Below, piece by piece: positions 32,497 to 43,765 of a DNA stretch of 64,000 bases. The notes beneath the pieces are model-generated. The model was not told the DNA's origin. It did no database searches and saw nothing but the letters and a program-made list of their open reading frames with translations. A program made the translations under genes and the position numbers. Each line of letters starts with the position of its first letter. Positions within the stretch are counted from its first letter, which is position 1. Source of the stretch: Metaphire vulgaris (Eukaryota; Annelida; Clitellata; Crassiclitellata; Megascolecidae). The DNA is taken from positions 9,993,950 to 10,057,949 of the forward strand of contig CM030852.1 in assembly GCA_018105865.1 (NCBI GenBank), written 5' to 3'.

Positions 32497-33371
32497 CTAA
32501 AGACGACCTCGAGGATCGTAATATTCATCCCCGTAATTGAAGTGATAGATGTGTAGTTTCTTTTGGGAGAGCACATATAACTGTTTCTGATCAACAGCGA
32601 AATGAATGGAATATATTTTCTCATCCGTCGTTAAAAGGTCTTGCACAACATTCGATTCAAAGGGCCACTGATGCAGTCGCACAATTCCAAAATCAGCATC
32701 ATTTTTATATCCATTAGTTCCAATCAACAGCTCACCATAGCGGAAAGGAGATAGGCTGAAGATCTTCTGCTGCCATTTAATATCGTGAAGTATAGTTCCA
32801 TTTGCATCCAAACGCATTATCCCAATGTAAATAGGATTCAATTCCAGCGGTTTCTCATAAATCACTGCCAATACATCTGACATTATTTCTTCGATGGATA
32901 TTATTTGACTGAGACGATAATGTTCCATTGAAATAGTACGCTTAACAGTTCCTTCGCGAGTAAACAGTCGCAAATCGTTACTTTCATAATCGATATCAAG
33001 AGCAAGAACGTCACCCTTGCTGGTTACTGATATGAACAATGCAGTAGTGTCCCCCGACCACTGAGATACTCTGTTGTCAAGTTCTGGTTCAACTTTGAAG
33101 ATAAGAAAACTTCCAGAAAATTTTATATAGAGACATTTGTTTATATTGCATGATACAATCGAAACTAGTAAACCTACACCGCCTAATAAAATAGGCTTCG
33201 AAGCATGGTAAGGGTATTTATTCTCGAAAACCAAGACATCTTTTTCTTTAGCGACGTATATTTTGTCTGCAAGTGAAGTAACATGTTTTGACAAGCGAAT
33301 CTTTCCAAAATCGTCTAACCAAATCAAATTTTCGTGATCTATCACACGTCGGATAGAGAGTCGCCTTTCAG
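32497..33371 (-). CDS. Gene B exon 4: beta-propeller domain
   Basis: About 291 codons. Opens AERRLSIRRVIDHENLIWLD; first blade KDVLVFENKYPYHASKPILL; then NKCLYIKFSGSFLIFKVEPE, SKGDVLALDIDYESNDLRLF, TREGTVKRTISMEHY, YIGIMRLDANGTIL, closing SIHFAVDQKQLYVLSQKKLH. Hydrophobic-x-hydrophobic strands at about 45-residue spacing support about six blades. The hAT element begins 6-14 bp beyond the stop. Confidence 0.7.
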
Positions 33372-36300
33372 CTGCAACAAAAGCAACAACTATCAAATTT
33401 ATCAACTTTACACCACTACTTGTTGTCATCAGTATTGTTATCATCACAATTATCATCTAAAGTCGTACTTACCAACGTCACTGGCTGATCTATAGCTTAT
33501 GTGAAAGAGTTGAGCTGTGAGTGTTATCCTATGTTCCGGAATCAATCGCTGATAAATTCGCTGAATAATTTCTCGCAGATCGTTGTCACTTAAGCTTTTC
33601 AGTTGATTCAAAGAGGATTCTGTTTTGCACCAAAACCAGAGTTTAATACCTTTATTCTGTTTTGAGTGAAGTATGAAGACGTCACTCAATCTTTTTTCAA
33701 CAGTGGCATTTAACAAGTCATTAAGTATTAGCGTATTTTCAGTTTGCATTCTTTGAAATCTCTCGATAAATTCCATCTCGAATTCATTCGTCCTCGTTGC
33801 TTTTTCATTGATGATGTGCACTTTCACTGCTTCTGTTGCAAAAAAAGTAGTTAAACTCTTACATTGGATTTCGATTTCATCTTCATAATTGCCTCTCATA
33901 AATCACAATTATTGATTAAATTCTATAGTATTTTTATATTCAAAGCTTAATATTGTTTGCCATATTTCTAAAGTAACAACAAATAATAATCGGAAATATA
34001 CGTCAACATAGGGGTTTAGAACACCTTATTTTTAAGCTATAGGGTTTCCAATAACTACTGGACACCCCACAAAAAAGCTGCAATTTAGCATCGACGAAGA
34101 ATTGCGTAAAGTTTGGCTGCAAGCTGAAAAGTCTGAGAAGCAATATACTGCATGGGATAGACTCTGTCTTTTTCTGCCTACTTGATTGCTAACCTAATTG
34201 ACCAGTTGACGGTTGCAAATGTTTCACAGCCCCGCACGTTAATAGTCAAGTGTATATTTTGGCTAAAATCAACAAGCTCCGGTCTCAGCAGCCTACAGCT
34301 GGAGTCCCCGTATTTGCTTCCCCCAGCAGCCTAAAGCAGCGATTCCTAGCCAACAACAGTAATTCCTAACGTGGGGCTCAAACCGTACAGGGATGCAATT
34401 TGAATTTTGAAGAGGACAATTTGAACATTGTTTAACACGTTGACTGCGGCCTATTAAATAACTGAGACGCGGATACTATTGACGAGAGTCTACGACCTCC
34501 GTGGCTTTCCAGTTCCTATACAAAATGCGTGCGATCATGCGTGAAGTGAGTGACAGCCGTTAGATTATTCCCAAGGCCCGATCACGTTAGACGCCTACAG
34601 AGGAAAATATCTTGAAACAGATGCAAATGTTTAGAGGCTATAGAGCCATCTGTTACTAGAATGACTTTCTCTTTCCTCAGGTATGCACCAATTCATACGA
34701 AAAAGTGCAGGTGGTCTGTAATGTGCTCCATAACCGCGCTACGTAGACCTTGTCAGGAACTAGTAGTTATCTCAACAATGGCGATTGGATAAAACAATCA
34801 ATGTCACGGGTCAAGAATGCAAAGCAATAAAAATGGCAATTATTGTGGCAAAGTGGACGCTATAGCCGATATAAATTCCAGGACCTTAGTAAGGACCTCA
34901 ATTATCTGGTCCAAAAACGCTGACGGCATTACGTCTATGGTGATACAAGTTATTTGGGGTATTTATATTGAAGCTGAGGCGTGGGGTTTAGAAGGTGGGC
35001 CTTTTAGAAGGCCAATCGACGTTCTTCAGTAGAATGTGGCGCTTCCGATTGGTCATTTAGTCCACCCGCAACAATAGACGGCGCATCTATCTCAAGTGAA
35101 CCAAGACTGCTATTATAATTAGCATGGAGCGAATTGAGCTTCGTTATTGAGGCGGCGGAGCATGAGTATATTGTGGTTTTTTGAACAGGTGTTTATAGGA
35201 CAAATATTCATACATTTTCTATAAAATTTGCTTGTCTTGATATGTCACTCATTCTAGTAGCTAGAGGAAGCAGAAAAATGAATCCAAGATCCGTATAAGC
35301 TAAGATATTTGGCATTGAACTAAGGACGTCATATGACGTCCCTAGCGCCCTGAGAAACCAAAATAAGGACGTCAGTTGACGTCCCTAGCGTTCAACGTGT
35401 TAAGCGGGCAATGCGAAAACGAGATTGAAATAACGATTAGTGGAATAGCTATTTATGTTCTAGGACTCTACGAAACCAAAAGCAAGTGACTGCAATAATT
35501 GTACATAGCGAATCTGTTAGTGCAATAATTATTGCAAGTTAACTTGATCCGAAGGATCGTAACCTCGAATGCGTAATCTTCAATGCGAGCGGCCGTGTCA
35601 GAATGCATACTCATGTATTTAACTGATGTGATGTTCTGTTTTTGGAAATAAACCATAAACCATATTGTGGCCCGAGGAACATATCTCCTGACACTTTAAG
35701 TTCGCAGTCCCCTAGCCAAGAGTTGTCCATGGTTTGAGTTAACCCATGGCTTGAGATGAGTTGGGTAGAGTCAATATTATGACAAAATGAATGAGTTTGG
35801 TTGGGCTTCGTGAGTATGGTTACCTGTTAACCACATTATATATAGGTTTTCTGGTTACTGCTTTGACAATGGCCATAGATTCTTGCATTATGTCAAATGA
35901 TATTGGCCCCATGTATGTTAGCCCAGATTCCATCGTAGGCAGCGCATTCAGTAGTCTGTATATACCAGACCATAGCAATTCAGATTGATCAAATCACGAG
36001 GACGGATAAACGGAGTCGGATGTTGTTTACTAGTGTGAATACATTCCTTGAACCGGCCACAGCTAGGTGGCAATAGGCATGATATAAGGATATTTTCGTA
36101 TTTTTCGAGTTGTTTAAATTTAATTGCACGACGCTATAACTTAGCCCATCTGATCCCACAGTCCCAATTTAGGGACAGTCACATAAGTACTCACACAGAG
36201 AAAGCGTTTTGTGAATAAATCCTTGTTACTTACACGTTTATTACAGGTGATAATAGGTAACATTTCAAGATAATTTTTAGCTGTCTAAGTGGTTTTAATT

Positions 36301-37564
36301 AAATGTTATTAGAATTTAAACTGTCGTGATACCGCAAGTTTTCGATTGCAGAAATTTTCAATGATAAAACCTATAATAAATTATATTTGTTTGCAATATT
36401 TCCAAATTTTGTTGTATTAAATTAGTTAACTGTTATGTATGTTATTAGTTCATAAAAAAGTTTGGAAGTGAATATAATATTTCCATAAAAAATTTTATAT
36501 TGAAACTCGCGTCCCGTATATGGGACTGTGGGAACGTACGGGTAGGGCAAGATAACTTGCATGCATATAAGCACTTACTGTGTTTAACTGAAGTATGCCA
36601 AAAACTACAAATGGACAATGCCTGTTTCAAACATGGTATTCTATCCATCATACTGACTCTCTTCTGCCATTTCATGTTTTTGTATTGCACTGAATGGTGT
36701 CAACATGCCAACGTCTAGGTTCTAGGTTCTGGAGGAGACGCAGGAGACATATACGTTAATGGACACCAGGTGGAAAATGTGTCAGAATTCACTTACCTGG
36801 GTAGTGTCCAGAGTTCTGATGGCAGGTGTCAGTGGGACATTACTCGCAGAATCGGCATAGCTGCATCTGCCATGAGATCTCTTCAAAATTTATGGCGCCA
36901 AAGACAGATACAGCTCGGTACTAAGATCCGAATTTATCAGTCCTGCGTCCTGCCAATTCTCCTATATGGTTCTGAGACTTGGACTCTGCTTACACGAGAC
37001 TCTGAAAGACTACAGGCATTCCATATGCGCTGCCAGAGACAGATTCTCTGCATTCGCTGGTTCGACTTCGTGACCAACGAAGCAGTCTCCAAACAGACTG
37101 CCCTCCTGCCAGTGACAGAAATTATCACGCGACGTCGTCTGTCGCTCTTCGGTCACGTGGCTCGCCAGGACAAGAACATTCCGGCCCATCGCGCTCTTGC
37201 CTGCGCCATTGCTCGACGCACCGAGACGCGTCCTCCTCCGAGCTGGAGAAGACCTCCTGGCAGACCACGCCGTACATGGCCCCAGCAGATCGGCGATGGT
37301 CTTCCTTCCACAATTTTTCATGAATGGCACTCAGCCATCGGTCGCGGTCACAACTCGCGCAACACGAGATTGGCACAACGGACCTCTGTCGTCCATGTGA
37401 ACAAATGAATGAATGAATGGTGTATATTATCACATATTTTCAGATTTACATTAGCATGTATTCTGTTATCGCTGCTAGTAATCTGACTATCTTCACTATA
37501 TTTACAGATCTTTATAACACTCATTAAGTTTTAAAATTCTGAGCAGTCAGATGAATGACAGGTA

Positions 37565-37624
<60 letters not shown>

Positions 37625-40547
37625 AGACCATCTGTCTGTCGTGGAGACAGACAGTGCTGATGAATAATGAGACCTTCCCCTGATGATACACAATATGTCT
37701 GCCGTTCAACTTCTTGCATTGGCTACAGCTACAATCAGAACTCGCAATATTACAATATTAGAGGCAGTGATGATGACAGCACAGAAGTCAGTTTGACATT
37801 TCTTATATTGTGTCTGAATCCCTAAGGTCTGGGATCAGTCCTGGAAGGACAAGACAGCAAAAACGAATATCAGCTGAAAAATACTACAGCCATATTTCAA
37901 GCAGATCAAGAAGAGGAATGGTCGAATGGAAAAGATCTTCAGTATGGTGATAGAGTTGCTCATCCGTGGAAGCCTGTTGTGTTATGGGAGGTGGCATCCG
38001 AAGCTCATTGGTGGTCAATGCCCTTCAAAGCAATGGATTCAATTATATCTTGTGATATAATCATCTGCCGACAATAACAGTTTGAGTGAATACAAGTTGG
38101 CAAAAGTGTTGCCATGTCTAAACCAGCCAAATGAGAAGTTCTTTCCATACGAACAAGACCTATCGTTACTGTTTTGTTCATGGTGTAGGCTATGTATGTT
38201 GTCGGATGTGAGACAAAGTGGAACATGGGGCTGCCGAGAGTACCACCCACCGTCCCTGTTTATATTGTTCTGCAAAAGAACGAATTGTCTACTTGAAGTG
38301 CAACATTGGATTCACATTTCATGCTTCACCGTACGTCAAAGAGGTAGAAGAGCATGTGACACCTTAAAAAATCTCGGTCGTCAATCTTTTGTTATGGATC
38401 CATTATACTATTTCTTACTGCCTGGAGTCTTGTTCTTTTAAAATAAAATCCTTGATCTTGCTGAAAATTAGTTATTAACTCTCTAGACATTTTCTGATTA
38501 TATAGGATCAGCATGTAATTGAACTTTGAGTCAAATGCTATAATTGAAGATCCCCTACCCGTACGATCCCACAGTCTCATATATGGGACACCTTGAAAAA
38601 CCTAGTTACCACTAAAATATTTCATAACTGGTCTGGATATGCTTTCATTTTAGCTTATACACTGCAAATATTGCATTAAATTTCATTTTGAATACAAGAC
38701 TAAAAGTTGGGATCAGATGGGTTAAAATAAGTACGCCATAGGCTACACTCGAAAATAAAAATGGCAAGTGATGTCGAACGTCCTCTGAAAGGTCAGACTT
38801 TTAAAAACCAGTAGGCCCCTATGGTAATGCTGTAATCTTCATATCAGCTAGCTCGGCACAGTCAGAGCGTGACTTTTCATCTGTAGGAAAGACTGTGACA
38901 GATGCTACATCGCTGCTGTCGGCATCTAAAGTGGAGGGCATTTAAATAGTCCGATGCTGAAGGTGAATGCATTTTTCTGTCACAGTGGTGAGGAAGATTG
39001 ACTTCCCTGGCTGGGATGTCAGTAGCTACGTCTGTGGAGAGATATACACTATACAGTACTAGGGCAGTGGGGAGCAAAATTCCCCCTTCCCCTACGAATC
39101 GCACCCTGATGATAATGATTTACAAACCTCCTCCTCTTTCAAGAACCAAAGCAGCTGATGTTTGATTTGCCAGAAATAGACAATCTATTATTTTCGAGTA
39201 TTTCTGAGATGTGAAATCTTGCAACATAAACAGAAGTTCGTGGTTCTTGTCCTTGGTATTTCTGAGTCGATTTAGAAATCCTACTTGGTCTTCTGTGAGA
39301 CAGCCACAAGACTGCATTGGGATTATGACTCTGTCAGGGAGGATGACTTCTTTAAGAAAGTTTCGATTGTTTCTGATAATTGTCGATCGCATCTTGGCCT
39401 TTTGAAAATATACTAAACGCAATCAACATTCGCATTTAATTTACAGTTATGCATAAATCACTGTATTCGAAACTATTGACATAAACATTTTGAATCATTC
39501 TTATTAGTTAAAAGTCGCCCTATATAGGCCTATAGTGTTGGATGATAATAAATTTAAATCTGAATTTAAATAATTTTAATTCGTTTGTTCTTAACATGGT
39601 ATTCCGAACTCAGCATGTACTGTATATTATAATAGCTACATATTCCGTCAGGGGGTCAACCGTGAAGGTGAATGTCGTTCATCTGTTTATTTTGAATGTT
39701 TCTTCATTTTTCATGGGATAAGAAGTCTATTTTAATATTAACACCGAAATGTGTTCGATCACTCGGTCTTAAAGGGTTCACACAACGGATTCTTTATTAT
39801 AAATCCTTAACATTGCGATTAGAAATTTAAAATGTTAGGCGTTCAATCGTCCCACTACAGAATGCTTCACAACCATGAGCGATTATTCATATTATTAAAC
39901 CTGTCAACTGTAGCTTTAGAGACATGTAATAATACATAGGTGATCCTAAACTTGCAAAAAATCAACATTGCGGATAAACAATCACAAATGTGAATAATAA
40001 AAGGCAAGCATCTTGCATCCAGTTTTCCTGTAAGAAATAGCACTTCAAACTCCTAGAAAGTAGGTATGTATTGGGTCATGGGGTTTGGAACACTAGAAGT
40101 CATCTTTTTATACGACAATTGCAATCAACGCTTGGTTATTGCATTGTCCTTCCGATATTATGATTTGAAATGTCCGTTTGACTGATTCCAGTGTTTTTGC
40201 ATCCATAAAGCTAGCGCAACGAAGCGAGGAAATAGTTTTTGAATCAACGATAAAACAAACAACATAAATGACTGTGACATTGAATAAGTTATCTGGAGCT
40301 TACTCTAACTTGACAAACATAGAATACCTATTGATAGATGACGTATTTTATTTCTGAGGTTATATTTCTTCATTGAACTCCACCAAGGAAAAGCAACTGA
40401 CGCTAAGTTACTGAAGATAGATTCATCACTTTCGCGTCTGGCCGTGTCCTCAGAGTACATTTGCACCAACACAGCTTTTGTCAGAACCATTTCCAACAAT
40501 TCCGGAAGAAGACGAAATTCCTTTGTAAAAGTATACAAATGTTTCAT
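32497..40547 (-). CDS. Gene B: F-box-like / CARD / TRADD-N-like / propeller protein, intact
   Basis: Minus strand, exons 40328-40547, 39128-39412, 33473-33832 and 32497-33371. Each junction is GT/AG, phase 1. The joined frame is about 580 residues with no interruption, ending TAG at 32499-32497. The gene differs from C in a longer middle domain (120 versus 111 codons) and slightly shorter propeller, and is the closest relative of pseudogene A. Intron 2 is expanded to 5.3 kb by two piggyBac-like elements; the same intron in A is 1.1 kb. Initiation at the exon 1 ATG (40547) is assumed because A shares it; a more 5' exon at 41609-41733 is possible. Role inferred from domains only, as for C. Confidence 0.75.
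33473..33832 (-). CDS. Gene B exon 3: TRADD-N-like middle domain
   Basis: 120 codons, phase 1-1, acceptor tgcaacag and donor GACGTTG/GTAAGT. First strand AVKVHII; helix FEMEFIERFQRMQTE; core strand KLWFWCKTESSLNQLKSL; helix LREIIQRIYQRL; last strand RITLTAQLFHI. The CKTES-x-LNQLKSLS segment is identical in A. Confidence 0.6.
34436..35399. mobile_element. piggyBac-like non-autonomous element
   Basis: 964 bp between TTAA sites (34432-34435 and 35400-35403), termini CACGTTGA. Near the right end there are two copies of GGACGTCA-NN-TGACGTCCCTAGCG about 38 bp apart (from 35326 and 35367); the first core is an 18-bp perfect palindrome. No transposase. Confidence 0.85.
36730..37425 (+). mobile_element. 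RTE/Jockey-like LINE 3' fragment inside the piggyBac element
   Basis: The open frame 36770-37408 encodes ENVSEFTYLGSVQSSDGRC, ILLYGSETWTLLTRD, QRQILCIRWFDFVTNEAV, RRLSLFGHVARQD and GRPRRTWPQQIGDG. This is the post-polymerase region of a non-LTR retrotransposon. It is GC-richer than its surroundings, suggesting a recent arrival. A (GAAT)n tail follows at 37405-37422. Confidence 0.8.
37566..37620. repeat. (TA)n microsatellite
   Basis: About 27 TA units within the piggyBac-like element. Confidence 0.95.
39128..39412 (-). CDS. Gene B exon 2: CARD domain
   Basis: 95 codons, phase 1-1, acceptor ttgcgtttag, donor GGAGGAG/GTTTGT. RSTIIRNNRNFLKEVILPD, then CGCLTEDQVGFLNRL, NHELLFMLQDFTSQKYSKII, DCLFLANQTSAALVLERGGG. 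About 85% identical to the gene A exon; synonymous and conservative changes are common, consistent with selection on the B copy. Confidence 0.75.
40328..40547 (-). CDS. Gene B exon 1: F-box-like N-terminal exon
   Basis: From ATG: MKHLYTFTKEFRLLPELLEM, then SIFSNLASVAFPWWSSMKKY and IRHLS before the donor TCAATAG/GTATTC. The LPELLEM-x-L and L-x-x-V-x-x-x-W-W elements are the basis of the F-box-like call. An acceptor-like 'ttacaaag' before GAATTTCG would shift the true exon start 27 bp inward if an upstream exon exists. Confidence 0.45.
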
Positions 40548-40559
40548 GACATTTATTAA

Positions 40560-41900
40560 CTGTTTTAATTATCAGTGAAGGAGGTTTAATTAGGCCTATA
40601 CTTGCATTTTGTGTGCTCCAGTCAAAGGATAGGCCTAGGGCCTACATAGAACAAACCTTCATGAACAAAGATCTAAATGGCAAGTATCGCTATGCCTGCA
40701 ACAGCTTAGTTCCAAACTGTCTCTACGTATTCTCACTTTCTAATGTATCATATCAGCGTCTAACGCTATCAAGTTTCTTCAATAGCCCTCTGCAGTCAAT
40801 TTTAACGCTTAAGATATAATATCATCTCTACTCACGTAATCGTCATCCATGAGAGGATTTCTTGATCCTGTTGAATGTTTACGACGTTTGAACCACTAGG
40901 CCTAGGCCTACTTCGGAACGCTAAACGCCAAAAATAGTCACTTCCACTCAAATCGACTGTATCATAGTGTTACCATTTAGGCAACATAATTATGTCTCTA
41001 TGCTTGAAATTCATCATTTTGACGATCGAAGTGAATAATTAATGTAATGAAGGCGCCATATCAATTTTAATTAAACAATTGCAACTTGGTTTATGATAGG
41101 AGTCTATATTTAGCATAATTTACTTTTGGGTCCAACAGTTGTAAACATTGATGGATAAGATAATTCACGAGGTATTACTTTACATTATTAGCTCTGCACA
41201 AGATAGTCAAAACATCGCTTCTGAAGTCGTCTTCCTGACTGCATAATAATAAAATAATAATGTGATATTAAGTGGTTTAGGAGGCTAAGTATGTAAGCCT
41301 GTGTGAAAAACCACTGACTATGACTGACTTGCAGGTGTATTTGCGTGCCTCGGACATCGCCTTTCTAGGCAATTAGCAGGCATCTTGCTCTTGATTTTGC
41401 GATAATCGTGCGGATAGGGGCCTTGCTATCGCTTTTGGGGTGTTCTCTTAGTTCTCCAGCCTAGGTCTTCACGTTTATGCAACAAGATTTTGATTTTAAA
41501 AAACCACATCTAATACATATTTATACAAGAGAATTATAGTAAAATAAAGGCCACGCGTACAATCAATCATGCACTTAATATAATTAAAAAGATATTTAGT
41601 ACACTTACTGACAGCGGAAGAGTGTCGTAAAGGCGACTAAGGTTGAAATTGAAAGCGAAACCATTCTAACGTCTTTCAAAACATCCGTGTATCGCTGAAG
41701 TGTCATCGCTTCAACTTTATTAAATTCTGTCATGTGTTCAATCAAGTAGGCAAGCAAGCAAAATCTCGTAGATTTATATAAAGTTTCGATAGAAGTAAAG
41801 TAGTAGCTATATATTCTTAGGCGCCTAAATTTTCTTCAAATAAATATAGGCATGTTGCAATATTCAACCAGGCAATGGTCTACAATACACCGATGCAATT
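40560..41900. repeat. Duplicated upstream flank of gene B; possible first exon 41609-41733
   Basis: Collinear with 10500-15660 beside gene A minus its LINE insertions. On the minus strand an ATG at 41733 opens a 41-codon frame ending at a strong donor (GTCA/GTAAGTG, 41609). Its phase (2) does not match the exon 1 frame, so it may be a 5' UTR exon or no exon. A SINE-body match lies at 41260-41320. Confidence 0.45.
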
Positions 41901-42085
41901 ATTGTAACAGATCTACGTCGTTCCAGATGTTTCTTTCATTTTCTGTCGTTTTTAGGCTATTCTCGTATTTTCAACATCCTGAGGACTAACATCAAGAATG
42001 ATTACGATTTATTTTCTAAGCCAATCCTATTTCATTCGCCACATCTTGATTACTATGGCGAAACTGTCCTTGATATCCAGAGGAA

Positions 42086-42267
42086 CAGTGGCGTAGCCAC
42101 GGGAGATTTTGGGGGTTAAAACCCCCTTGGACGGCGAAACATTTTTTTTTGTATTCCCATGCAATGTTTATTTTTTGTGGCGATTTTTGGGGTGAAAACC
42201 CTCCCTTGGCGGTTACTGACGACCCTTTTTTTCAAACCCCCTTTCGAAAATCATGGCTACGCCACTG
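42086..42267. mobile_element. hAT-type MITE
   Basis: 182 bp, termini CAGTGGCGTAG, 8-bp duplication CAGAGGAA (42078-42085 and 42268-42275). Confidence 0.92.
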
Positions 42268-42829
42268 CAGAGGAACGCATTAGAATCATATTTATAGCGC
42301 TGCTTGTATATCGTTTAGCAATCGGTGTGCAATCCATTCATGGAATCTCGAATCTCTCTTGCCACTAATTACCAAGTACTAAACTCAGTAATTATCAGGA
42401 CCATTTTAAAATATCAAGCTACATTGTCAGGACATTCTGTATCAATAGCATTTTTATCATATAGGGCCTAATAATGAATATTATTAAAGGACATTCTTGA
42501 TTCTTATCAAAAAAATTCAAATTTTAAATCTCTATTTGTATTTACTGCAGAGGATTACCTGTGAGAAGAACACTATAACATTAATCCTGCAATCAATTGA
42601 TTTGGTTCCAAGGCGTGACGAACCTTCTCAAAGTAACGATCTCTTTAATAGTTGATCAAAAAGAGAAATACAACCATCTGCCAACGTTAAAGAGAATCAC
42701 TGATATTAAAAATCAAGTACACAAGTAGCCTACATAATTTAATAAATGATACGATATATTACACAGCCCATTCCTCCCCCTTAAAAAGCTGGACCATTCG
42801 TTATAACGAGGAAGAAGACGAAGTAGTAG
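42268..42829. other. No gene recognised
   Basis: AT-rich intergenic sequence with no coding or repeat signal that I can support. Confidence 0.4.
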
Positions 42830-42832
42830 GAC

Positions 42833-42889
<57 letters not shown>

Positions 42890-43155
42890 CAGTAGTAGTA
42901 GTAATAGTCGTAGTAGTGGTAGTAGTAGGCCTAGTAGTAGTGGTGTGGTGGTGGTGTGGTGGTGGTGGTGGTGGTGGTGGTGGTGGTGGTGGTGGTGGTG
43001 GTGGTGGTGGGGGCCAGCAGTGGTGGTGGTGGTGGTGGTGCAGCAGCAGCAGCAGCAGTGGTGGTGGTGGTGGTGGTGGTGGTGGTGGTGGTGGTGGTGG
43101 CAGTGGTGGTGGTGGTGGTGGTGGTGGTGGTGGTGGTGGTGGTGGTGGTGGTAGC

Positions 43156-43196
<41 letters not shown>

Positions 43197-43285
43197 GCCT
43201 AGTAATAGTAGAAGAAGAAGAAGAAGAAGAAGAAGAAGAAGAAGAAGAAGATGAAGAAGAAGAAGAAGAAGAAGAAGAAGATGTA
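42830..43285. repeat. Compound trinucleotide tract (GTA)n (GGT)n (GCA)n (GTA)n (GAA)n
   Basis: About 450 bp of strand-asymmetric trinucleotides: GTA to about 42935, GGT blocks 42940-43150 with short GCA insertions near 43040, GTA again to 43205, then GAA/GAT to 43285. The GGT part is G-rich on the plus strand and could form quadruplex-like structures. All frames through it are artefacts. Confidence 0.9.
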
Positions 43286-43765
43286 GAAGAGAAGACGACG
43301 ACGAAAGCCCATATCTTAGAGCTAATTACTCGATGCCCTGAAAATGAACCTATGCTCTACATTTTACAGAAGATGGGTCTACACTCTACAATAAAGAAAC
43401 AGCCGGTGTCATGAGATAAAGAGTCCGGCGAAACAGAATGTCCGGGCGGACGATTAATTTCAGAAAAAATGTGAAATGAAGTGTCCGTGCCTGAAAGAAA
43501 TCTTCCGCGGACGAAATAAATGGATTATTTGGCATACGAGTAAGAAAAGTATAAATAATGGACATCCTCTATGCAAGTGGAACCATTTAAGAAAGTTCAC
43601 TTCCACATTCCATTTCCAAACCTTTCCCATTCCCTTTCCTAGGTTCTCAAAAAGCGAGGAGGGGTCTCGAACTTAGCGGTCGAATAGAATTTTACGCCTA
43701 GAATAGCAACAATCTATGAAATCGTCATACGGTAGGCCTATAGAGCCTAAAATATTCTAAATCTA
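43286..43765. other. No gene recognised
   Basis: Intergenic sequence between the trinucleotide tract and a LINE fragment; no domain in any frame. Confidence 0.4.

Larger units (their letters stand above)
36145..38721. mobile_element. piggyBac-like element with degenerate transposase
   Basis: 14-bp termini CCCATCTGATCCCA next to TTAG (36141-36144, decayed TTAA) and TTAA (38722-38725). Further inside, a 37-bp inverted pair (about 36509-36545 and 38546-38590) contains GGGACTGTGGGA-CGTACGGG. The plus strand at about 38250-38330 reads RPCLYCSAKERIVYLKCNIG, like the Cys-rich C-terminal end of piggyBac transposases. The upstream body is frameshifted. Confidence 0.75.

Noticed and set aside
35791..35988. 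65-residue frame between the piggyBac-like elements
   Set aside because: Inside gene B intron 2, no similarity or splice support.
36770..37408. 212-residue frame as a host gene
   Set aside because: Clear non-LTR retrotransposon C-terminus with simple-repeat tail, inside a piggyBac-like element.
42916..43414. Gly/Trp/Val/Glu-rich frames
   Set aside because: Translations of the trinucleotide tract in three frames; no composition or domain beyond the repeat.
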